64,000 nucleotides of DNA, from assembly GCF_005517195.1 (NCBI RefSeq), contig NZ_CP040244.1:5722001-5786000 (forward strand), written 5' to 3'. Each line of letters begins with the position of its first letter. Positions within the stretch are counted from its first letter, which is position 1. The DNA is from Streptomyces vilmorinianum. Lineage in GTDB: Bacteria > Actinomycetota > Actinomycetes > Streptomycetales > Streptomycetaceae. Below, one piece after another: positions 1 to 8,851 of this stretch. The position numbers and the translations under genes were made by a program. Below the pieces are notes generated by a model. It was given only the letters and a program-made list of their open reading frames with translations, made no database searches and was not told the DNA's origin.

Positions 1-699
1 GAAGTGGAAGCCGGTGGCCCGGACGCTGTACGCGATCCAGTCCTCGGTGTCGGGCACCAGGTAGGAGTTGTTGCGCTCCAGGCCGATCCCGGTGCCGCCT
101 CTGCCCCGTACGACCGCCGCCGCCACCGCGTCGCCGAACAGGCCGTTGGAGAGCAGCGAGCCGACGCCCAGGTCGGTCGGCTGGTAGCAGAGCGAGCAGA
201 ACTCGCAGGCCACGATGAGGACGTTGGCGTCCGGGTAGGCGACGCAGAAGTCGTGGGCGCGGTTGATCGCCGCGCCGCCGGCCGCGCAGCCGAGCTGGGC
301 GATGGGGACCTGCCGGGTGTGGCTCGGGAAGCCCATCGTGTTGATCAGCCAGGCGGTGAGGGACGGCATCATGAAGCCCGTGCACGACACGTAGACGATC
401 ATGTCGATGTCGGCGGGGCGGAGCCCTCCGTTGCGCAGCGCCTCCTCGACGACCTTCGGCACCCGCGCCTTGGCCTCCTTCTCGTAGAGCGCGTTGCGTT
501 CCTCGAAGCCGGGGTGCTTCAGGGTCTCCTCGATGGGCTGGACGATGTGCCGCTGGGTGACGCCGGTGTTCTCGATGAGCCGGAGCGCCAGCGGCAGTTG
601 GGGGTGATCGGCGTGGAGCGACCGGGCGAGGGCGAGCGTCTCCTCCCTCGTGATCACGTACTCCGGTACGGACACCGCGGGTTTGCACAGAGTCACCAC
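1..699 (-). CDS. rppA: Type III polyketide synthase (1,3,6,8-tetrahydroxynaphthalene synthase), C-terminus outside window
   Basis: Only the first 233 residues lie in the window; the gene runs off its left edge. The enzyme family condenses five malonyl-CoA units to tetrahydroxynaphthalene, the precursor of flaviolin and HPQ-melanin type pigments. The catalytic cysteine is residue 138 in IAQLGCAAGG and the second reactive cysteine is residue 106 in YVSCTGFMMP. These numbers agree with remembered RppA numbering if GTG at 699 is the start. An AAGGAG box lies about 8 nt upstream of that GTG; a second GTG follows at 696. The gene is divergent from the P450 at 889, a pairing known for rppA/CYP158 loci, where the P450 couples flaviolin units. 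The family call is firm; the exact product is inferred. Confidence 0.93.
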   Translation of the reverse strand, partial: MVTLCKPAVSVPEYVITREETLALARSLHADHPQLPLALRLIENTGVTQRHIVQPIEETLKHPGFEERNALYEKEAKARVPKVVEEALRNGGLRPADIDMIVYVSCTGFMMPSLTAWLINTMGFPSHTRQVPIAQLGCAAGGAAINRAHDFCVAYPDANVLIVACEFCSLCYQPTDLGVGSLLSNGLFGDAVAAAVVRGRGGTGIGLERNNSYLVPDTEDWIAYSVRATGFHF

Positions 700-888
700 G
701 ACAGTCGCTCCTTCGTTCTCGTACACCGCGAACTGCCGCCCACACTCACCCGGGGGACCCGACCCCGCAACCGCGAGCGTCGCCGGGGCGCCACGGAGCG
801 TTATCACGGCGACGTGTGTCTGCGTCCGTTCAGGGGGCAGTGGGCGCGCGGCGTATCGGGGCCGCCCCCGGCCGGGAACAGCCTCCTC
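700..888. promoter_or_regulatory. Divergent promoter region between rppA and the P450
   Basis: This is 189 bp between two divergent start codons, so both promoters probably lie here. The sequence is as G+C-rich as the genes. I see no clear operator palindrome and no convincing -10/-35 pair. The role is inferred from gene orientation. Confidence 0.4.
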
Positions 889-2118
889 ATGACCTCCGAG
901 ATGACCTCCGAATCCGCGGCCGGAGCACGGCCGGTACGTGACTGGGCGGTCGACGACCTGCCCGCGCTGGACTTCGACCCGCTGCTGACCGAGCTGCTCC
1001 ACGAGGAGCCGGTGGCCCGCATCCGGCTGCCGTTCGCCGCCGAGAACGAGGCGTGGCTGGTCACGCGGTACGAGGACGTACGCGCGGTGACCTCCGATCC
1101 GCGCTTCAGCCGAACGGCCCTGCTCGACCGCATGGTCACCGGGATGACCGGCCACATGGTCGCCTCGAAGGCGGCCCTGAACTACGCCGATCCGCCGTAC
1201 CACACCCAGCTGCGCAAGGCCGTGACCAAGACCTTCACGGGTCAGAACACCAAGCGGCTGCGCCCGATGGCGCAGGCGAGCACGGACCGGCTGCTCGACG
1301 CGATGGAGCGGGCGGGCCGGCCCGCCGATCTGATGCGGCATCTGCACGGCCCGCTGCCGATGGCCGTGGTCTGCGATCTGCTCGGGATCCCCGAGGAGGA
1401 CCGTGCGGAGCTGGCGTCCTGGCCCGATCTGATCCTCTCCTCGGGGCCCGGTCCGGAGGGCAGCAGGGCGGCCAAGGCCCAGATCCACGGCTACATCACC
1501 CGGCTGCTCGAACGGCGGCGCGCCGAGCCTCAGGACGATCTCGCCGGGGAGCTCGCCGAGGCGCTGGAGGAGGGCCGGATCAGCGAGGACGAGGCCGTCT
1601 CGCTGGCCATGGCGATCCTGATCAGCGGCGCGCACGCGGTACGGAACAACAGCGCCAACATGGTGTACCTGCTGCTCACCCGGCCGGATCTGATGGCCCG
1701 GCTGCGCGCGGAACCGGAGCTGCTGCCGCAGGCCGTGGACGAGCTGCTGCGCTGGATCCCGCACCGCAACGGCGTCGGACTCCCCCGGATCGCCACCGAG
1801 GACGTCGAGGTCGGCGGGGTGCTGATCCGGGCGGGCGAGGCGGTGTACGCGTCCTACCTCGCCGCCAACCGGGACCCGTCGGTCTTCGAGGACCCGCACG
1901 AGGTCGACTTCGACCGGACGGGCACCGGCCATGTGTCCTTCGGACACGGACCGCACCACTGCATGGGCGCGATGCTCACCCGGATGGAGTCCGAGGTGAT
2001 GATCTCCACCCTGCTGCGGCGCTATCCGGAACTGCGGCTCGCGGGCCCGGCCGAGGAGACGGTGTTCCAGTCCAAGGGGCTCATCCGCGGCCCGAAGGAG
2101 CTGATCGTCACGTGGTGA
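889..2118 (+). CDS. Cytochrome P450, CYP158-like (flaviolin-coupling type)
   Basis: A 409-residue class I bacterial P450. The heme-ligand loop is FGHGPHHCMG with the cysteine near residue 358. The K-helix ExxR is in DELLRWIPHR. The block from the K-helix to AANRDPSVF closely resembles CYP158 proteins as remembered. The I-helix reads SGAHAVRNNS, so the usual oxygen-activating threonine is absent, as expected for CYP158. With the adjacent rppA, the likely role is oxidative coupling of flaviolin or THN-derived quinones. ATG at 889 is preferred; another in-frame ATG is at 901, and neither has a strong Shine-Dalgarno. The open frame continues upstream to base 4, but that part is antisense to rppA. 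The gene ends 7 bp from the convergent ribF stop. Confidence 0.88.
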   Translation: MTSEMTSESAAGARPVRDWAVDDLPALDFDPLLTELLHEEPVARIRLPFAAENEAWLVTRYEDVRAVTSDPRFSRTALLDRMVTGMTGHMVASKAALNYADPPYHTQLRKAVTKTFTGQNTKRLRPMAQASTDRLLDAMERAGRPADLMRHLHGPLPMAVVCDLLGIPEEDRAELASWPDLILSSGPGPEGSRAAKAQIHGYITRLLERRRAEPQDDLAGELAEALEEGRISEDEAVSLAMAILISGAHAVRNNSANMVYLLLTRPDLMARLRAEPELLPQAVDELLRWIPHRNGVGLPRIATEDVEVGGVLIRAGEAVYASYLAANRDPSVFEDPHEVDFDRTGTGHVSFGHGPHHCMGAMLTRMESEVMISTLLRRYPELRLAGPAEETVFQSKGLIRGPKELIVTW

Positions 2119-2125
2119 GGGGCGG

Positions 2126-3079
2126 CTACGGCCGGTCGTACGCCTCGGTCAGCTCGCGGCAGCGCTTGACGTCCCCGGCCATCGCCACCAGGAGATCGTC
2201 CAGGGTGTCGAACTTCAGCATGCCGCGGACGTAGGAGAGGAAGTCCACGGCCACGTGCAGGCCGTACAGGTCGAGCCCCTCGCGGTCGATCGCGTACGCC
2301 TCGACCGTCCGCTCCGTGCCGTCGAACTGGGGGTTCGTGCCGACGGAGATCGCGGCCGGCATGCGCTCGCCGGCGGCCGTCAGCCAGCCCGCGTACACGC
2401 CGTCCGCCGGGATGGCGGTGTGCGGCAGGGTCTCGACGTTGGCCGTCGGGAAGCCGAGCTCGCGGCCGCGCTGCGCGCCGCGGACGACGATGCCCTCGAC
2501 GCGGTGCGGGCGGCCGAGGATCTCGGCGGCGCCCTCCATGTCGCCCTCGGCGACCAGGCGGCGGGTGAGCGTGGAGGAGAACGGCTCCCCGCCGCCCGCC
2601 GTGCCGCTCACGAAGAGGTCGACGACCTCGACCTCGTAGTCGTACGTGCCGCCCAGCTCGGCCAGGAAGTCGACGGTGCCGGCCGCCCGGTGTCCGAAGC
2701 GGAAGTTCGGGCCCTCGATGACGGCCTTCGCGTGCAGCTTGTCGACGAGGACCTTCACGATGAAGTCGGCGGCGGAGAGCTGCGAGAACTCGGCCGTGAA
2801 CGGCAGGACGAGGGCCGCGTCGACGCCCAGCTCCGCCATGAGCTCCGCGCGCCGGTGGTGCGGGGCGAGCAGGGGCGGGTGGCTGCCGGGCCGCACGACC
2901 TCGGAGGGGTGCGGGTCGAAGGTGACGACGACGGAGGGGACGCCGAGCTCACGGGCGCGCTCCACGGCCCGCCCGATGATCAGCTGGTGCCCGCGGTGCA
3001 CACCGTCGTAGGAGCCGATGGTGACGACGCTGCGCCCCCAGTCCTGGGGAATGTCCTCCAAGCCACGCCAGCGCTGCAC
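2126..3079 (-). CDS. ribF: Bifunctional riboflavin kinase / FAD synthetase
   Basis: The protein has 317 residues. It phosphorylates riboflavin to FMN and adenylylates FMN to FAD in the cytosol. The N-terminal nucleotidyltransferase domain shows GSYDGVHRGHQ (about residues 22-32) and NFRFGHRAAG. After the SSTLTRRLV linker, the C-terminal kinase domain shows RGRELGFPTANV, PADGVYAGWL and NPQFDGTERTVEAY. GTG at 3079 is chosen because it gives the normal N-terminus (MQRWRGLEDIP) and has GAGGAG about 8 nt upstream; the longer open frame is low-complexity antisense sequence. It lies 31 bp downstream of the STAND gene on the same strand and is probably cotranscribed with it. The length and both domains are normal. 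Confidence 0.96.
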   Translation of the reverse strand: MQRWRGLEDIPQDWGRSVVTIGSYDGVHRGHQLIIGRAVERARELGVPSVVVTFDPHPSEVVRPGSHPPLLAPHHRRAELMAELGVDAALVLPFTAEFSQLSAADFIVKVLVDKLHAKAVIEGPNFRFGHRAAGTVDFLAELGGTYDYEVEVVDLFVSGTAGGGEPFSSTLTRRLVAEGDMEGAAEILGRPHRVEGIVVRGAQRGRELGFPTANVETLPHTAIPADGVYAGWLTAAGERMPAAISVGTNPQFDGTERTVEAYAIDREGLDLYGLHVAVDFLSYVRGMLKFDTLDDLLVAMAGDVKRCRELTEAYDRP

Positions 3080-3110
3080 TGTGACCGCTCCTCGTCCGCC
3101 TGTTCGCCGA

Positions 3111-6100
3111 TTACGCAGGTCTAAGACTGCCATGCCCACGGCCCTCGGCCCGCATCGGCATGGAACTGCCGAGGCCGCGGAGCGTACGGCGGGTGCCGGG
3201 AGCGACGACGGCGGACCATTCGCCGGGGGCGGCGGCCAGCCAGCCGGCCAGTTGTGCGGCGAAGGCGGGGACTTCGCGGGCGAGCTCGACGAGCCGCCGG
3301 TCGAGGCAGGTGGCGCCTTCGGGGGTGCGGGCCAGGAGGAGGCCGGTGCGGTGGACGAGGTCGCGGGTGCGGACCTCGGCGCGCCGCTCGCAGTCGAGGG
3401 CGGCGGCCCGCAGCAGGGCGTCGAGCACGGCCAGGTCCCGGGCCTCGTACCGCTCGTGGTCGAGGAGTACGTCGAGGAGTTCGGTGCGCAGGAGGCGGGA
3501 GGCGCCGGTGCCGGGCGCGGCGAGGACGGGGGCGAGCGCGCTGCGGACCTGCACGGGCCGGCCGCGGAGCAGGCCGGTGACCAGGGGGAAGAGGACGGCG
3601 CGGGCGGCCGGGCCGTGTTCGAGGCGGCGGTCGACGAAGGCGGCGACGTGGGCCGCGGCGGCGGTGTCGGAGGGCCGGCGGTCGACGTACTCCCGTACGA
3701 GGGCGGCGGCGCGGCGGGCGAGGGCGGGGGTGGTGACCTCGGCGAGCGCCCGCAGGGTCTCCCCCGCGGCCTCCCCCGGCCCGTGCAGCCGGGCCTGGAG
3801 GGCGGCGAGCACCGGTTCGGGGTGGGTGGGCAGCGCGGTGGCGAGCGCGCTCGCGGGGACCCGCGGGTCGCCCAGGGCGCGGGGCAGGTGCCGGGCGCGG
3901 GTGTGCGGGTCGCGGACGAGGAGACCGAGGGCGTCGCCGTGCAAGGCGGCGTCGCCGGGACGGGCGAGGAGGGCGAGGGCCGTGTACCGCAGGAGTTCGC
4001 GGTCGGGGTCGGTCGTGACGTGCTCGGCGACCAGGCATCCGTACGCGGCCGCGGCGGCGCGGCGCGCGGGCCGGCCGTCGTCGTGCGCCCACCGGTCCAC
4101 GGCCCGGCACACGGCGGACGGCTCGTCCTCGACGAGCACGGCGAGGAGCCCCTCGGCGAGCGGGTGGGCGGTGGCGACGAGCGCCTCGCACAGGTCGTCG
4201 ACGGCCAGGTCGCGGTGGGTGTGCAGCAGCGCCTGCGCGGCGGTGCCGACGGTGGCGTACGGGGCGGCGGCAAGCGCCCGCCCGTCGCCGAACCAGCGGC
4301 AGAGCAGCGGCTGTACGCCCCGGGGCTCGGCGACGAGCCGGGCGGCGACGGCGTCGAGATACCGGGGCGCCGCGTCACCCCCGGGCGCGGCGTCGGCGGG
4401 CACGAGCCGCCGCAGCAGATCCAGCCGCTCTCCCTCGGTGAGCCGAAGGGCGACCCAGAAGGGGGGCCCGAAGGGGGTGAGGGCCGCTCCCTCGGGCGGG
4501 ACGCAGGGTCGCGGCACACGCGAGGGCACGAGGGCGCCGGCAGGCACCCCGAAGCCCGGACCCGCGGCACCCGCGTCGGGCGGCGTGACCGGGCCGGGGC
4601 CATGAGGCTCGGGTGCCCTCTGAACCGGAACGCCCCCGGCAGGCGCCCCGAAGCCCGGACTCGCGGCACCCGCGTGGGGGCCGAACGAGGGCGCGAGGGC
4701 GCCGGGAGACGTCCCGAAGCCCGGGCCCGCGGCACTCGCGTCGGGCGGGGTGCCAGGACCAGGGCCTTGCGGCTCGGGTGCCCTCTGAGCCGGAACGGGT
4801 CCGGCCTCGTGGTGCGGGAGGGCGGGTCGGGTCGTCTGTGGCGACGGACGCGCACCGATGAGGTCGGCGAGGCGGCGTAGGACGGGGAGGTACGGCCTGG
4901 GGTCCGGGAGCCCCTGGAGGGCCTGGGCGAGCAGGCGGGAGCCCCACCAGGCGGCGTCGGTGGCCCCCAGGCCGGCGGCGGAGAGGCGGTCCAGGGCCTC
5001 GGCCAGGCCGGTGAGCCGCAGCCCCAGGGCGACGGGGCCCTGTTCGCGGCCCATGAGCAGCAGCGCCTGGACGACCGGGCCGATCCGGTGCCGGGGCACC
5101 GGGAGGGGATCCGGCGCTCCGGGGCCGGAGCCCGAGCCGGGGGCGCCGGGCCGCGCGCCGCGCCGGGACGGGAGGCGGACGGGCGCGCCCTCGTGCCAGC
5201 GGTGGACCAGCGCGTGCAGCGCCCCGTCGACGTCCAGGTGCGCGCCCTGCACCCAGTCGGCGAGCTCCTCGTGGCCGAAGCGGTAGCCGGGTCCTGCCGG
5301 GACGACGAGGCCCTCGGTCAGGACGGCGGACGCCCAGCCCGTCCGCCAGGGGAAGAGCTCCTCGAAGGACTCCCGGTCCAGTTCGCCCTGCCCGGGGCCG
5401 AGGCACCGCCGGGCGGCCTCGTGGACCTGCCCCGCGACCCGCGCCGCGAGCCGCCGTACGGCGGTGCCGCGCACGAGCGGGCGGGACCCGGCGGCGATCC
5501 GTACCGCGATCCGCAGAGACATCAGGTCCAGGTAGGCACCGAAGATCTCGTCCCGCCCGGGCCTTCCCGGCACCTCCCCGGGCAGCGCCTCGCGCACCTC
5601 GGCCAGCAGCCGCAGCGCGAGCGGATGCCGGGTGTCGTCGGCCGCCAGGTGGGTGGGTGCGAGCCCGTACCGTCCCCGGGCGAGCCCCGACTCGTCCTCG
5701 GAGAGGTCACCGACGACCACGGCACCGGCCGTATCGGGCCCGCGCATCGACGCCGAGCCGCCCACCCCCTCCGGACCGGTCCGCGGGTCCCGTGGGTGCA
5801 GGGACTCCGGGGCGTACAGCCGTCCCGCGACCTCCCAGTGCTCCGGGCGGCAGCCGAGGAGGAGGCGGACGCCGTGGGTGCGCAGCCAGGTCTCCGTGCC
5901 CGTCGTCCAGGCGGGGAGGCGGTGGGCGAGCGCCGGGGGCATCTCCTCCGGGCCGTCGAGGACGATCAGCAGGGGGCGGCCGGCCTCGCGGGCGAGCGTG
6001 GCGGCCCGTTCGGGGGTGGCGGTGGTGGCGTCGCCACGGGCTCCGGACGCGGCGACGATCCGGCCGGCCTCGCGCAGCACGCGGCCGACGGCGTCGGCGA

Positions 6101-6989
6101 CCGAGGCGTCCTCCGCGCGCAGGTCGGCGCCGCGCAGCCAGACGGTGGGGGCCGGTGCGGCGCCCCTCGCCCGCTCCGCGCAGTACGCGGCGAGCGCCGT
6201 GGTGCGGCCCGTCCCGGGGACGCCGACGAGCGCGAGCACCAGCGCCTCTCCGCTCGCGAAGGACGCGAACTCCCGGGCGCAGTCGGCCCGTTCGACGGGC
6301 TCGGTCCATGCCTTGGGCGCGCCGGCCGATCCCGTCGACGTGGCGGTGAGCTCCAGGACGCCCGCCAGGTTGAGTTCCCGCCCGTAGCACGGCACGGTCG
6401 CGGCGTTCCGCCGCAGCAGCGCGGCCAGCGGCTCCACGGCCGCGAGCGGCAGCGCGTATCCGGCGGCGGGCCGCTCGCCGTGGAGCGCGGTGCCGAGGAC
6501 GGCGAGGACGGCTCCGGTGGCGGGGTCCACGACGGGCCCGCCCGCGGCCTGCCCGCCCAGGCGCAGCGCCTCGGCGCCCTCGGTGCCGATGGCCAGCTCC
6601 CAGGCGTTCCGGAGGACGTGGAAGCGGTCGGTGGCGGTGTACGTGACGGTCGCGGCGCCCAGGACCCGCGCCTCGCGCCAGCCGTGCGCGGCGATCCGTA
6701 CGTACATCCCGGCCTCGACCTCCGTGCGGGCCGAGACCGGCAGCGGGCGGACGCCGAGTCCCTCGGTGCGGACGAGCGCGAGACCGGACTCGGGCAGGGC
6801 GGTGATGGCGTCGGCCTCGGCGAGGCACGTCCGCTCGCCGGAGGCGTGCAGGACGATCCGTACGAGCCCGTCGACGGCCTCGTGGCTGGTGACGACGGTC
6901 CCCCGGTCGTCGGCGACGAAGCCCGTTCCGCGCGGCCGGCCCGCTCGATCGCAGATCCGTACCAGTGTCGCCAGGTCCCCGCGTCCCAT
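3111..6989 (-). CDS. Large STAND-type NTPase with degenerate trypsin-like N-terminal domain and alpha-helical repeat C-terminus
   Basis: The protein has 1292 residues. Residues 1-200 look like a chymotrypsin/HtrA-fold domain (GTGFVADDRGTVVTSHEAV). The catalytic histidine is kept (His36), but the aspartate position reads GLALV (Gly69) and the serine position reads AAGGPVVD (Ala149), so protease activity is unlikely. Residues about 235-500 form a P-loop NTPase with Walker A GVPGTGRTT (256-264) and Walker B LLIVLDG (Asp345). A Pro/Gly-rich linker with internal repeats (DNA 4521-4800) precedes a C-terminal Ala/Leu-rich region resembling HEAT repeats. Trypsin-like domains fused to STAND ATPases are known in signalling and conflict systems. 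The function here is unknown. ATG at 6989 lacks a clear ribosome-binding site. ribF follows on the same strand. Confidence 0.85.
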   Translation of the reverse strand: MGRGDLATLVRICDRAGRPRGTGFVADDRGTVVTSHEAVDGLVRIVLHASGERTCLAEADAITALPESGLALVRTEGLGVRPLPVSARTEVEAGMYVRIAAHGWREARVLGAATVTYTATDRFHVLRNAWELAIGTEGAEALRLGGQAAGGPVVDPATGAVLAVLGTALHGERPAAGYALPLAAVEPLAALLRRNAATVPCYGRELNLAGVLELTATSTGSAGAPKAWTEPVERADCAREFASFASGEALVLALVGVPGTGRTTALAAYCAERARGAAPAPTVWLRGADLRAEDASVADAVGRVLREAGRIVAASGARGDATTATPERAATLAREAGRPLLIVLDGPEEMPPALAHRLPAWTTGTETWLRTHGVRLLLGCRPEHWEVAGRLYAPESLHPRDPRTGPEGVGGSASMRGPDTAGAVVVGDLSEDESGLARGRYGLAPTHLAADDTRHPLALRLLAEVREALPGEVPGRPGRDEIFGAYLDLMSLRIAVRIAAGSRPLVRGTAVRRLAARVAGQVHEAARRCLGPGQGELDRESFEELFPWRTGWASAVLTEGLVVPAGPGYRFGHEELADWVQGAHLDVDGALHALVHRWHEGAPVRLPSRRGARPGAPGSGSGPGAPDPLPVPRHRIGPVVQALLLMGREQGPVALGLRLTGLAEALDRLSAAGLGATDAAWWGSRLLAQALQGLPDPRPYLPVLRRLADLIGARPSPQTTRPALPHHEAGPVPAQRAPEPQGPGPGTPPDASAAGPGFGTSPGALAPSFGPHAGAASPGFGAPAGGVPVQRAPEPHGPGPVTPPDAGAAGPGFGVPAGALVPSRVPRPCVPPEGAALTPFGPPFWVALRLTEGERLDLLRRLVPADAAPGGDAAPRYLDAVAARLVAEPRGVQPLLCRWFGDGRALAAAPYATVGTAAQALLHTHRDLAVDDLCEALVATAHPLAEGLLAVLVEDEPSAVCRAVDRWAHDDGRPARRAAAAAYGCLVAEHVTTDPDRELLRYTALALLARPGDAALHGDALGLLVRDPHTRARHLPRALGDPRVPASALATALPTHPEPVLAALQARLHGPGEAAGETLRALAEVTTPALARRAAALVREYVDRRPSDTAAAAHVAAFVDRRLEHGPAARAVLFPLVTGLLRGRPVQVRSALAPVLAAPGTGASRLLRTELLDVLLDHERYEARDLAVLDALLRAAALDCERRAEVRTRDLVHRTGLLLARTPEGATCLDRRLVELAREVPAFAAQLAGWLAAAPGEWSAVVAPGTRRTLRGLGSSMPMRAEGRGHGSLRPA
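4521..4800. repeat. Internal imperfect repeats in the STAND protein linker
   Basis: Two approximately 105-bp imperfect copies lie near 4525-4632 and 4690-4797, with a shorter partial copy near 4629-4680. They encode repeated peptides of the type VQRAPEPHGPGP and AAGPGFG. The copies stay in frame, so the linker probably grew by tandem duplication. I see no separate gene here. Confidence 0.75.
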
Positions 6990-7096
6990 GGTGTCGACGG
7001 TAGGTCGACGGTGATCACTTCGAGAAGCTCGCCGGACGAACGCGCCCCCGAGCGCTCCCCCGGTTCACTCCGAGCGCCTGCTCGAAGGGGTGAATG

Positions 7097-7108
7097 CTCG
7101 GATCCGAG
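7097..7108. promoter_or_regulatory. 12-bp perfect palindrome upstream of the STAND gene
   Basis: CTCGGATCCGAG is a perfect palindrome about 110 bp upstream of the STAND start and downstream of the truB terminator. It could be an operator, but no regulator can be assigned. Low confidence. Confidence 0.2.
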
Positions 7109-7135
7109 TGGATAGACAGTCCCCGGAGGGGGATC

Positions 7136-7167
7136 GTGGAGCGGGCACGCGCGCGTGCCCGCTCCAC
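7136..7167 (-). terminator. Hairpin downstream of truB
   Basis: A perfect 15-bp inverted repeat (GTGGAGCGGGCACGC with its complement) has a 2-nt centre. It begins 18 bp past the truB stop and would end the rimP-truB transcript. There is no U-tract, which is common for Streptomyces terminators. Confidence 0.7.
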
Positions 7168-7185
7168 CATGACCTACGAGACAGG

Positions 7186-8088
7186 TCAGCCGAAGACGGC
7201 GAGGCTCTTCGCCTTGCCCTTCTGCTCCTCCACGAGGGCGAGCAGCCGGTCCTCAGGCCCGAAGACGGCCACCGGGCCGTCGGGGTACGAGGGCATCTCC
7301 AGGCGGACGCCGTTCAGCAGCAGCCGGGCCCGCTTCTCGTCGACGTCCCAGCGGGGGAACGCCGCCGCGGCCGCGTCGGCGACCGGCATGACCGTCAGCT
7401 CCTCCTGGAGCTGGTCGAGCGTCTTCGCCGAGTCCAGCTTGTACGGGCCGACCCGGGTCCGCCGCAGCGCGGTCAGATGACCGCCCACGCCGAGCCCGGC
7501 GCCCAGGTCGCGGGCGAGCGCCCGGATGTACGTACCGGAGGAGCAGACCACGGAGACGACCAGGTCGACCACGGGCGTGCCGTCCTCGGCGACGGCGTCC
7601 CGCACGTCGTACACCTGGAAGGAGGAGACGGTCACCGGACGGGCCGGGATCTCGAACTCCTCGCCGCCGCGCACGCGCGCGTACGACCGCTTGCCGTCGA
7701 TCTTGATGGCGGAGACCTTCGACGGCACCTGCATGATGGCGCCGGTCAGCTCCGCCACGCCCGCGTCGATCGCCTGACGGGTCACCTTGGACGCGTCCAC
7801 GGACGCCGTGATCTCGCCCTCGGCGTCGTCGGTGATCGTCGTCTGGCCGAGGCGGATGGTGCCGAGGTACTCCTTCTCGGTCAGCGCGAGGTGACCGAGC
7901 AGCTTCGTCGCCCGCTCCACGCCGAGGACGAGGACGCCCGTCGCCATGGGGTCGAGCGTGCCCGCGTGGCCGACCCGGCGGGTCCTGGCGATCCCGCGCA
8001 TCTTGGCCACGACGTCGTGCGAAGTGAAGCCCGACGGCTTGTCGACGATGACAAGGCCGTCGGGCGTCTTGGTGTGCTGCTGGCTCAT
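7186..8088 (-). CDS. truB: tRNA pseudouridine(55) synthase
   Basis: The protein has 300 residues. It isomerises U55 in the T-loop of tRNAs. The N-terminal signature GLVIVDKPSGFTSHDVV and the catalytic motif GHAGTLDPMATGVL, with the nucleophilic aspartate, are intact. EKEYLGTIRLG and RCSSGTYIR-like residues (VCSSGTYIRALARDLG) are also present. ATG at 8088 overlaps the rbfA stop in an ATGA arrangement, which suggests translational coupling. It is the last gene of the rimP-nusA-infB operon. Confidence 0.97.
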   Translation of the reverse strand: MSQQHTKTPDGLVIVDKPSGFTSHDVVAKMRGIARTRRVGHAGTLDPMATGVLVLGVERATKLLGHLALTEKEYLGTIRLGQTTITDDAEGEITASVDASKVTRQAIDAGVAELTGAIMQVPSKVSAIKIDGKRSYARVRGGEEFEIPARPVTVSSFQVYDVRDAVAEDGTPVVDLVVSVVCSSGTYIRALARDLGAGLGVGGHLTALRRTRVGPYKLDSAKTLDQLQEELTVMPVADAAAAAFPRWDVDEKRARLLLNGVRLEMPSYPDGPVAVFGPEDRLLALVEEQKGKAKSLAVFG

Positions 8089-8528
8089 TCGGCGGCGTCG
8101 TCCTCGTCACCGGGCTTGCGGTACGGGTCCGCGTCGCCGGCGTACGTGGCGCCCGAGGACGCCTGTCGCACCTGGGCGTCCGAGGCCCGCGCCTTGTCGA
8201 GGAGGTCCTCGATCGTCTTGGCGGTCTCCGGGAGGGCGTCCGCGACGAAGGTCAGCGTCGGGGTGAACTTCGTCCCCGCCGCGGCGCCGACGGCGGAGCG
8301 CAGGATGCCCTTGGCGCTCTCCAGGCCGGCGGCCGCGCTGGCCCGCTCCTCGTCGTCGCCGTAGACCGTGTAGAAGACCGTGGCCTCCCGCAGGTCACCG
8401 GTGACGCGGGTGTCCGTGATGGTCACGTGCGTACCCAGGCGCGGGTCCTTGATGCCGCGCTGCAGCTTCTCGGCGACCACCTCCCGGATGAGGTCCGCCA
8501 GCTTCTTCGCCCGCGCGTTGTCGGCCAC
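8085..8528 (-). CDS. rbfA: 30S ribosome-binding factor A
   Basis: The protein has 147 residues. It binds the 30S subunit and assists maturation of the 16S rRNA 5' end. The KH-type core is visible: VAEKLQRGIKDPRLG, VTITDTRVTGDLREATVFYTV and FTPTLTFVAD. It starts with GTG at 8528 behind a strong AAGGAGAAGG-type ribosome site. An acidic C-terminal tail (DEDDAAE) is typical of actinobacterial members. It overlaps truB by 4 nt. Confidence 0.96.
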   Translation of the reverse strand: MADNARAKKLADLIREVVAEKLQRGIKDPRLGTHVTITDTRVTGDLREATVFYTVYGDDEERASAAAGLESAKGILRSAVGAAAGTKFTPTLTFVADALPETAKTIEDLLDKARASDAQVRQASSGATYAGDADPYRKPGDEDDAAE

Positions 8529-8557
8529 TGGTCCTTCTCCTTCTTTGCCTTGCTCAT

Positions 8558-8851
8558 TCAGTCTTCATCAGTGTGGAGCCGGCGTCGCACCGACAGCAGC
8601 TCCACCTCGGGCCGGGCGGCGATCAAGCGCTCGCACCGGTCCAGTACGTCTGTGAGGTGCCCCGTGTCCCCCGAGACCATCGCGACGCCGATCTCGGCCC
8701 GCCGATGGAGGTTCTGGCCGCCGGTCTCCGCCACGCTCACCGCGAACTTGCGCTGGAGCTCGGCGACGATCGGCCGTACCACGGAGCGTTTCTCCTTCAA
8801 CGAACGTACGTCGCCGAGGAGCAGATCGAAGGACAGTGTCCCCACATACAT
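8558..8851 (-). CDS. DUF503 (YlxP-type) family protein
   Basis: A 97-residue protein that begins MYVGTLSFDLLLGDVRSLKEK, the usual N-terminus of the DUF503 family. The frame stays open upstream to 8980, but ATG at 8851 matches family length. The ribosome site is weak. Members are encoded between infB and rbfA in many Gram-positive genomes, so a role in translation or ribosome assembly is suspected but not established. The C-terminus (RRRLHTDED) is normal. Confidence 0.9.
   Translation of the reverse strand: MYVGTLSFDLLLGDVRSLKEKRSVVRPIVAELQRKFAVSVAETGGQNLHRRAEIGVAMVSGDTGHLTDVLDRCERLIAARPEVELLSVRRRLHTDED

Noticed and set aside
4..888. Upstream part of a long plus-strand open frame reaching the P450 gene
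   Set aside because: It is antisense to the rppA-like gene, has a shadow composition, and the P450 similarity starts only after 889.
7018..8110. Alternative minus-strand open frames overlapping truB and the STAND gene start
   Set aside because: They are frame shadows of truB and the STAND gene and contain no recognisable domain.
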